From positions 1-5,591 of the forward strand of contig JAIRKB010000073.1 of NCBI GenBank assembly GCA_031260385.1: a stretch of DNA of 5,591 nt. The letters run 5' to 3'. Made by a program: the position numbers and the translations under genes. The stretch is from Propionibacteriaceae bacterium. Lineage in GTDB: Bacteria; Actinomycetota; Actinomycetes; Propionibacteriales; Propionibacteriaceae. The notes beneath the pieces are model-generated. The model was not told the origin of the DNA and did not search any database. It worked only from the letters and a program-made list of their open reading frames with translations. The stretch's first letter is position 1. Each line of letters starts with the position of its first letter. Positions 1 through 4,712 of the stretch are shown in pieces.

Positions 1-119
1 AAGTCTCGGATTGCCTGATCGCCGCCGCTCAGGCGCAGGTCGCAGGGGTCGAGACCGTTCGGCTCAATCGCCACCCAGGTTGAAGCCCGGAACAAGGAGT
101 CCTGTTTGAAGACTTTCAG
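1..119. repeat. Left copy of 119-bp exact terminal direct repeat
   Basis: Bases 1-119 are identical, without mismatch, to bases 5473-5591, and the identity ends exactly at the window edge. The repeat lies inside the dnaG reading frame. Collapsing the two copies into one gives a 5472-bp circle in which that frame stays open, since 5472 is divisible by three and the codon phase matches. This is the usual mark of a contig assembled around a circular or tandemly repeated template, the repeat being assembler overlap and not a biological repeat. Confidence 0.95.
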
Positions 120-641
120 AGCGGCCGCCCGACCCGCCTCGTCGCCATCGAAGGTGAAGATGACCTGGCCAGAGGAGGCGTGGTCACCCATCAAGCGCTG
201 GATAGCCTTAGCGTGATCGGGCCCGAAAGCGGTTCCGCAAGAGGCGACCGCCGATTCGACCCCCGCCAGATGGCAGGCCATGACATCGGTATAACCCTCG
301 ACGATCACCGCTTGGGAACTGCTGCCGATCGCCGTCCGGGCGACATCGAGCCCGTAGAGAACCTGGGATTTCTTGTAGACCGGGGTCTCAGGGGTGTTGA
401 TATATTTGGCGGGCATCCGGTCGTTGTCGAAGAGCCGCCGGGCGCCGAAGCCGAGGACCGACTTGCCAGTGTCACGGATCGGCCAGACAAGACGGCCCTG
501 GAAAAAGTCCCAGCCGCCAGCGCGGATGAGACCAGCTTCGATCAGCTCTTCGTCGGCAAACCCCCGCGTTCGCAGATAGCCCGCCCTTGTGCTTGTGCGC
601 GCTCTAGCGGGTCTTGAAGAAGCGGAAGAGGCCTTTCTCAC
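1..641 (-). CDS. dnaG: DnaG primase, 5'-truncated: upstream part (TOPRIM domain), continues across the contig ends
   Basis: DnaG makes RNA primers for DNA replication and is recruited by the DnaB helicase. This part encodes the second half of the RNA-polymerase core. GRLVWPIRD lies near residue 50, the TOPRIM glutamate is in EGYTD (about 297-299), and the metal-binding DGD is in FTFDGDEAGR (about 140-155). Recognisable DnaG similarity begins near YLRTRGF at about 578. The CHC2 zinc-binding domain and the first part of the core, roughly 180-200 residues of a normal actinobacterial DnaG, are absent. The frame is open upstream only to a TAA at 645-647. The sole in-frame start is GTG at 639-641, inside the permease 3' end, and it has no convincing ribosome site. 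The frame continues at the right edge of the window. I infer a gene remnant or a duplicated fragment, because a protein without the zinc and N-terminal core regions should not prime DNA. Exact start is uncertain. Confidence 0.85.
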   Translation of the reverse strand, partial: MRKASSASSRPARARTSTRAGYLRTRGFADEELIEAGLIRAGGWDFFQGRLVWPIRDTGKSVLGFGARRLFDNDRMPAKYINTPETPVYKKSQVLYGLDVARTAIGSSSQAVIVEGYTDVMACHLAGVESAVASCGTAFGPDHAKAIQRLMGDHASSGQVIFTFDGDEAGRAAALKVFKQDSLFRASTWVAIEPNGLDPCDLRLSGGDQAIRD

Positions 642-645
642 GGAT
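579..645 (-). other. Join between permease 3' end and the interior of dnaG
   Basis: The permease stop is at 604-606 and recognisable DnaG similarity begins at about 578, in a different frame. The residues between them in the dnaG frame (ARARTSTRAG) could be either dnaG or foreign. A complete dnaG would have about 550-600 more bases upstream, so this is where two normally separate sequences meet. I see no integrase-type core site, insertion sequence end or obvious repeat at the join. Confidence 0.6.
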
Positions 646-1668
646 TAGCGCCGACGCGCATACACCCCCAACTAAGCCAGCGACGAGTGAACACCAGATA
701 ATAATGACGCCACCCAGCCAGACCAGCCAGATCTCCCTTAGCCCGATGAGGCGGATCACTACTAGATCGATCATTGACGTTAGCCCGGCACCCGTGAGCG
801 CCCAGACCGCCGTTTCGATAGCAACACCGAGCATGAAGGCCCCCCGGGCCTGGCGGGCGTGGAGGGCAGCGGAGTACTCCAAGCGACGCCGCCAGGTGGC
901 AAGGAACCCGAACAGGCCGAGGAATAGCGGGGCGACCCATATTGTATGCCAAGTAATCCGCTCGCTGTAGAGTCGATTGGCGTCCATGGTCACACCATAG
1001 TTGCGGTTGACTTGGGCGATCAGGATCGGGTAGGCCTCGGAGGTGACAATCTGGGTGGAGCGCAGGAGCTTGTCATTGTCGTCGATGATCGGCCAAGCCT
1101 GGATCCAGCATTCGTCGAAGGGTTGGGCAGCGACCACGGGAACTAGGATCGCGTAACTGAAACGGATATCGCGCCCATCATTCGGCCAGTCGTAGACACC
1201 CGCAACTTGGAGAGGCCCGTCCTTGGTTGACAAGGTGGCACCGGGGCTGACAGCGAGGAGCTGGGCCAGACCAGCCTCGACCCAGACCCCGGGGACATCC
1301 AAGTTGTCGATCCCGATCACGCGCCCAAAGCCGTAGGTGACATCGTAGGCGGTCATGGGCACTAGTGGCGCCTGGTCGATGGTGATTGTCGAACGCTCTC
1401 GTATCGCCCCTGAGGCCTTAATTGTCGACACCCCCGCCAAGGCGTCACACCCGAAACCGTCAATCTGATTCGGAGCCGGTGCCTTGTGGACATTGGCGGC
1501 AGTCGCCTGGAAGGTCTGGACATCCCTCTCAATACGCATAATCGTCACCACATCGGCTAGGGTCAGCAGCGTCAAAATCACCGTCGTGGCAAGCGCCCAG
1601 GTCACGGCCTTCGTCGTTCCGGTTGATACATTGCGCGCTGCCTCAGAGAGCACACCGCTTACCTTCAT
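604..1668 (-). CDS. MacB/FtsX-like ABC transporter permease
   Basis: This 354-residue membrane subunit belongs to a MacB/FtsX-type ABC system, which uses ATP-driven movement to act on envelope substrates more than to pump through a classical channel. A hydrophobic segment lies at about 21-44, followed by an extracytoplasmic domain of about 190 residues (45-237). Three further membrane segments lie at about 241-259, 277-305 and 314-343, and the tail is short and basic (LFRFFKTR). This one-plus-three topology with a large outer domain is the family layout. Its ATG overlaps the ATPase stop by four bases (ATGA at 1665-1668), indicating translational coupling. A G-rich stretch just upstream (minus strand of 1675-1680) may serve as ribosome site. 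The tail looks natural, but the stop lies only about 25-30 bases from where DnaG similarity starts, so slight 3' alteration by the rearrangement cannot be excluded. The family call rests on topology and context. Confidence 0.85.
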   Translation of the reverse strand: MKVSGVLSEAARNVSTGTTKAVTWALATTVILTLLTLADVVTIMRIERDVQTFQATAANVHKAPAPNQIDGFGCDALAGVSTIKASGAIRERSTITIDQAPLVPMTAYDVTYGFGRVIGIDNLDVPGVWVEAGLAQLLAVSPGATLSTKDGPLQVAGVYDWPNDGRDIRFSYAILVPVVAAQPFDECWIQAWPIIDDNDKLLRSTQIVTSEAYPILIAQVNRNYGVTMDANRLYSERITWHTIWVAPLFLGLFGFLATWRRRLEYSAALHARQARGAFMLGVAIETAVWALTGAGLTSMIDLVVIRLIGLREIWLVWLGGVIIIWCSLVAGLVGGVCASALIREKGLFRFFKTR

Positions 1669-2313
1669 GACTGGCCCCCCGCCGAAATGAGGTCTGCCGC
1701 GAGGTCGATGATTGTATCGCAGGCAGCCTGGGTGGCAGGATCGTGGGTGGCAACAATCACAATCGCCCCGGTGGAGGCCACCTGACCGAGGTTGGCGTTA
1801 ACCGCGACAGCCGATTGCCGATCCAACTGGGCGGTTGGTTCATCAACCAGCAGCACATCGGGGTTGACCGCCAGAGCCCGGGCCAGCAGCAGCCGCTGGG
1901 CTTCCCCGCCCGAGATCGTCGAAAACGGTCGATCCGCTATCTCCCCGAGACCGAAACGCTCCATGATCTCCAAGGCAGTCGCACTAGCCGCTCGACGACC
2001 GTAACCCTGCGCGACCAGCGGGAAGGCGACGTGATCGAGAGCCGTTCGTCGGGCCACCCCGTGGGGGTTTTGGAACACCCAGACAATCGAGGAGACCCCA
2101 ACCTTGACGATCATGCCGCGCCGGGGGTGCTCCCAACCGGCAATCAGGGTCAATAGAGTTGATTTGCCGCAGCCGGAGGGGCCGCAGATGCCAGTGATCG
2201 TGCCGGGGGGTAAAGGTGGCGCGCAGATCATCGAACAGCACAGCCGTGCCAGGGAACCAATGCCCGACCCCCTCAAGGGCGATCAAGCGTTCCGGGGTGT
2301 GCGGCGTCTCCAT
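1665..2313 (-). pseudogene. ABC transporter ATPase (MacB/LolD-like), frame broken at a C6 run
   Basis: This is the ATP-hydrolysing subunit partnered with the permease. Two frames together make one normal protein of about 215 residues. The first is ATG 2313 to about 2206 (METPHTPERL to RATFTP). The second runs from about 2207 to the stop at 1665. The second frame holds Walker A GPSGCGKST, a Q-loop region (VWVFQNPHG), signature SGGEAQR, Walker B VLLVDEP and the switch histidine in VATHDP. The expected text FTP-GTITGIC is restored if the run of six C (2205-2210) had five. Read literally, the upstream frame stops at 1984 without most motifs. A start at 2276 in the second frame would give an N-terminus unlike the family. 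The start at 2313 lies nine bases after the adaptor stop. Causes could be a sequencing or assembly indel, a true inactivating mutation, slippage at the run, or +1 ribosomal frameshifting at CCC-C. Family assignment is firm; whether the gene is intact is not. Confidence 0.88.
2205..2210 (-). other. Six-base C homopolymer at the ATPase frameshift point
   Basis: The coding strand has six consecutive C at the exact place where the N-terminal and Walker-A-containing frames of the ATPase must join (codons ACC CCC CGG in the upstream frame, CCC GGC in the downstream frame). One C fewer would give a continuous protein. Homopolymers are prone to indels in replication and in some sequencing chemistries. 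Confidence 0.8.
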
Positions 2314-2322
2314 CGGTCAGGC

Positions 2323-3378
2323 CTAGCACTTTGTCGCGGTGATGCCCGCGCCGATCGCTACCAAGTCGACGGGTTGGTCGGTAGTCACCAAGGTGGCACC
2401 AAGCCCCGCCCCAACAATGGTCACCGGCAAGGCCAGGTCACCGCTCTGGAGGCAGGCGCTGCTTCCAACGACCGCGAACAGGGCTCCGGGAGGGACACGT
2501 AGGGCGGTGATTGGCTCCAACAGCGACCAGGTGCCCGTGCTGGTGTCCCGCTCATTCAGCAGCATACGGGCGAACTCGGGTGTCTGCTCAAGGGCACTCA
2601 GAAACTCCTTTGACAGCGGCGCCTCCAGGTCATCCAAAGGCAGGCTTTGGTCAAACAACCTCAACTCACGACTACCGTCGGCTGGGGTGACCGGGTTCGC
2701 TAGACTCAACTCGACATTCAACAGTTTCGGCCTAACATACCCAATCGTATCGCCGGGCATTACTAAGGTCCCCGGTAAGGCGGACCAGGATTGCAGGGTG
2801 ACCGTCCGCTCTGGCAACCAGATAACATCAACCAAGCTCTGCTCCCAGCCAGGGTCCTCGACACCAGCCTCGCTTAGCAAAGCCCGCCAAGCCAGCACCG
2901 TTGACCAGGTGAACCGGTCAGACGACAACTCCCCATACCCTAACCGCGTTAGCTCGGAATTGAAGGCTTCAACATCGCGGCCCCGATCACCGATCTCCAA
3001 ATCCCGATATAACGGCACCGTTGTATTCACGGCGATCACTGGTTGCCCATTGACTCCCAGCGCAACCTTCCCTGAAACCAAAACCCCTGACCCTGCGATC
3101 GGCGTCGTCACGGTTCCGCTCGCCCGCGTAATCAACGGCGTCGCATCACTGACCACAAACAACGCTTCAACTTTGATCGGGTCCGAAAACTGTTGTTGGA
3201 CAACCGGCACACTCGCTGCCCCACTAGCGGAAACCAACTCCGACGGCGGCGGCAACGGTGCCAAAAACATCCCCGCCGTCACACCACCAACCACCAACCC
3301 CAGCATCACCAGAATCACCCATGACGACCTGGCGCGTCTTCGTGCTTTGCGCCGCGTCTTCGGTCTATCGGCAGACAT
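2323..3378 (-). CDS. Membrane-anchored adaptor with peptidoglycan-binding-like domain (MacA/HlyD-type efflux accessory)
   Basis: With the ATG at 3378 the protein has 351 residues. An arginine/lysine-rich N-terminus precedes a membrane anchor at about 20-40. A lipoyl-like half-motif follows at about 86-122 (ASGTVTTPIAGSG, NGQPVIAVN). The stretch YRDLEIGDRGRDVEAFNSEL at about 124-143 is typical of PG_binding_1-like domains inserted in actinobacterial adaptors, and LPGTLVMPGDTIGYV further on looks like the second lipoyl half. Proteins of this kind link MacB-like permeases to the extracytoplasmic side or the cell wall. The open frame extends to a GTG at 3423. An AAGGAG at 3397-3402 abuts an ATG at 3396 (too close) and lies 18 bases from the ATG at 3378 (rather far), so the start is uncertain. 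I chose 3378 because it gives the normal basic-then-hydrophobic N-terminus. The gene lies between the lipoprotein and the ATPase on the same strand. Confidence 0.8.
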   Translation of the reverse strand: MSADRPKTRRKARRRARSSWVILVMLGLVVGGVTAGMFLAPLPPPSELVSASGAASVPVVQQQFSDPIKVEALFVVSDATPLITRASGTVTTPIAGSGVLVSGKVALGVNGQPVIAVNTTVPLYRDLEIGDRGRDVEAFNSELTRLGYGELSSDRFTWSTVLAWRALLSEAGVEDPGWEQSLVDVIWLPERTVTLQSWSALPGTLVMPGDTIGYVRPKLLNVELSLANPVTPADGSRELRLFDQSLPLDDLEAPLSKEFLSALEQTPEFARMLLNERDTSTGTWSLLEPITALRVPPGALFAVVGSSACLQSGDLALPVTIVGAGLGATLVTTDQPVDLVAIGAGITATKC

Positions 3379-3478
3379 ACTTAAAACGAAAACCATCTCC
3401 TTAGGTTGGCAGCGCACCACCACCGATCTTCTTCGCCGAAGAGCACCGGAATCGCTCTGCTTGAAGCTATCTACTTAA

Positions 3479-4171
3479 CTAATCATCCTTGAAAACCCCA
3501 TACCCAGCATAGTACATGCAATTATTTGCGGAGGCTTCATAAACATCGAAGGGGAAGGTGGGCCCAGGTCGAGCAAGCCAATCCCGATCAAAATCATCAA
3601 CGGTGTACCCAGCGTCAATCAGGCCCAGCCCCCGAAGACACCGGACCGCAACCAACCGCTGATCAGCAATCAGATCAGGGTTGCCCTGCTGATAGCGAAA
3701 TAGGGAGTCAAGAAGTCCGTTGTCGCCTAAGCACTCCCAGTGCTGATCAATCCCGTTGTCCTCACCCACCGCTTGCCAACCCAAGTTTACGTAGTATCCC
3801 TCAGGCGTCTTGCGGTACTCAGGCGCAAAGCCATGTTCGGTCATGCATTGCGCATACCTTACATGGCCGGCTTCGTAGTCAGCAGGGTCAATTTTTCCAG
3901 CCACAATCGCTCGTTCAATCGCCTCCCGCTCAACCGGCGAAGGGTCAGACGTGTCGAGAATCTGTTGGAAAAGCTCCGGCAAACTACCAGCAAACCTTTC
4001 CACATCCTCAATCGAATCTGAGCTTGAACAACCCGCAAAGAACAACAGCATAATGGTAGCCACCACGCTAATAAACAATCGGGAGACGACGCTGCCCGCG
4101 GGCAGGACACGGATCGCGCCCCGCCCGCGCGCGTTTGCGCACGCCGCCACCGCGGTCAAACTACTGCTCAT
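3479..4171 (-). CDS. Four-cysteine lipoprotein of unknown function
   Basis: This 230-residue protein has a long basic N-terminus, a hydrophobic segment at about 32-47 and a lipobox-like FFAGC, making Cys48 the likely lipidated residue. The mature part has four more cysteines, at 109 (RYAQCMTEHGF), 147 (HWECLGDNG), 178 (AVRCLRGLGL) and 218 (ANNCMYYAGY). All sit in similar settings of an aromatic or hydrophobic residue followed by Cys, suggesting two disulfides outside the membrane. Similar RYxxCMxxxGF-type lipoproteins are, as far as I recall, frequent beside ABC-adaptor operons in Actinomycetota, but I know of no assigned function. The gene starts 40 bases after the peptide stop and ends 100 bases before the adaptor. 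A role as immunity protein or receptor for the neighbouring peptide is an inference from position alone. The ribosome site before the ATG at 4171 is weak. A start further inside, at a non-ATG codon, would shorten the unusually long signal peptide. Confidence 0.8.
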   Translation of the reverse strand: MSSSLTAVAACANARGRGAIRVLPAGSVVSRLFISVVATIMLLFFAGCSSSDSIEDVERFAGSLPELFQQILDTSDPSPVEREAIERAIVAGKIDPADYEAGHVRYAQCMTEHGFAPEYRKTPEGYYVNLGWQAVGEDNGIDQHWECLGDNGLLDSLFRYQQGNPDLIADQRLVAVRCLRGLGLIDAGYTVDDFDRDWLARPGPTFPFDVYEASANNCMYYAGYGVFKDD

Positions 4172-4211
4172 GTGCTCGTTACTTTCGTGTGCAAACTATT
4201 CGCGTATTCGC

Positions 4212-4559
4212 TCACGTGCCCCTGCATTCCATATATGTTGCAGCTATCGTGCCCGATCTGGTGCTGGGACTGTTCATGCCGGTAACACTCTGAATTGGTC
4301 CCGGGGTAGCACCCGACCCAATCTGGGATGCAGATGCCCAAGTCACTGGTTTTGGCACGTCACCAGCTGTGTGTTTGCATGTGAGTACCTGGACAGTTAC
4401 CTGATTCAGAGCGGTATCGACGCTACCATTGCACGTCAGCCCAAACGTGCAGTAGTTAAGAGCCGCAGCCTGGGCTTGTGGTGCCAGAACGATCAAGGAC
4501 GAGACAGCCAAACCAACGCCGACCACAAGAGCCAGCGCTCGCTTTTTAATCCTGTTCAT
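4212..4559 (-). CDS. Small Sec-secreted four-cysteine peptide, candidate bacteriocin or envelope effector
   Basis: The predicted precursor has 115 residues. A basic start (MNRIKKR) precedes a hydrophobic core at about 8-25 and an APQAQA-A cleavage region at about 26-32, a classical signal peptidase I signal. The mature chain of about 84 residues has cysteines at 37, 43, 61 and 112 and one tryptophan (W74), and is rich in Ser, Thr, Gly and Val, consistent with a small disulfide-stabilised extracellular fold. The start at 4559 is chosen over the longer ATG at 4634 because AAAGGGGG lies five bases upstream and because 4634 falls inside the promoter -10 box. It is the first gene of the operon, with its own strong promoter, followed by lipoprotein, adaptor and ABC genes. 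That layout recalls bacteriocin-plus-transporter loci, but I recognise no known bacteriocin family. Substrate, target and activity are unknown. Confidence 0.8.
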   Translation of the reverse strand: MNRIKKRALALVVGVGLAVSSLIVLAPQAQAAALNYCTFGLTCNGSVDTALNQVTVQVLTCKHTAGDVPKPVTWASASQIGSGATPGPIQSVTGMNSPSTRSGTIAATYMECRGT

Positions 4560-4564
4560 CTCGT

Positions 4565-4572
4565 CCCCCTTT
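4565..4572 (-). promoter_or_regulatory. Ribosome binding site of the secreted peptide
   Basis: AAAGGGGG on the coding strand lies five bases before the ATG at 4559. It is the clearest ribosome site in the window and fixes the start of the secreted peptide. Confidence 0.7.
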
Positions 4573-4590
4573 CTAAATTGCTTGGTTTGC

Positions 4591-4611
4591 GCTTGATCCC
4601 TGTAGTCAAGC
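4591..4611 (-). promoter_or_regulatory. Hairpin in the leader of the peptide gene
   Basis: GCTTGA (4606-4611 on the coding strand) and TCAAGC (4591-4596) form a perfect six-base stem with a nine-base loop, between the predicted transcription start and the ribosome site. It has no following T-run, so it is not a terminator. It could stabilise the mRNA or be incidental. Confidence 0.35.
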
Positions 4612-4632
4612 ATCCCCCGTTTAATTGTTTTC

Positions 4633-4662
4633 ATTATATTCTAAACGACCGACGATGGTCAA
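4633..4662 (-). promoter_or_regulatory. Near-consensus housekeeping promoter of the peptide operon
   Basis: On the minus strand there is TTGACC (4657-4662), an 18-base spacer and a perfect TATAAT (4633-4638), in a local AT-rich patch upstream of the peptide gene. Transcription would begin near 4626, giving a leader of about 65 bases. A short inverted pair, GACC (4647-4650) and GGTC (4657-4660), overlaps the -35 region and could be a weak operator half-site pair; it is too short to claim. Confidence 0.75.
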
Positions 4663-4712
4663 TATGACGTATGTACGGATCGGCCATCTGGCGGCTAGAC
4701 CGATGCCGGTTC

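Noticed and set aside
180..617. 145-codon plus-strand open frame
   Set aside because: It is the antisense shadow of the conserved DnaG TOPRIM region.
638..952. 104-codon minus-strand open frame inside the permease
   Set aside because: An out-of-frame reading of the permease membrane segments, composed of Arg/Pro/Gly-rich text without any domain.
2339..3478. 379-codon open frame on the plus strand
   Set aside because: It lies opposite the adaptor gene, which has a membrane anchor and family motifs; the plus-strand product is low-complexity Ser/Thr/Pro text with no domain and no operon context.
4212..4559. Assignment of the peptide to the lactococcin 972 family
   Set aside because: The locus layout (Sec-secreted peptide plus ABC genes) is similar, but the mature sequence does not show the family's tryptophan/tyrosine/glycine pattern, and it has four cysteines that lactococcin 972 lacks.
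4212..4634. Longer version of the secreted peptide starting at 4634
   Set aside because: That ATG overlaps the -10 box and would bury the signal peptide behind 25 hydrophilic residues; the ATG at 4559 has a proper ribosome site.
3951..4667. 238-codon plus-strand open frame across the peptide and lipoprotein start
   Set aside because: It runs antisense through a signal peptide, a lipoprotein N-terminus and a near-consensus minus-strand promoter; no motif or ribosome site supports it.
4663..4712. Rho-independent terminator after dnaG
   Set aside because: Only a five-base pairing (ATCGG/CCGAT) with a long loop and no T-run is present.
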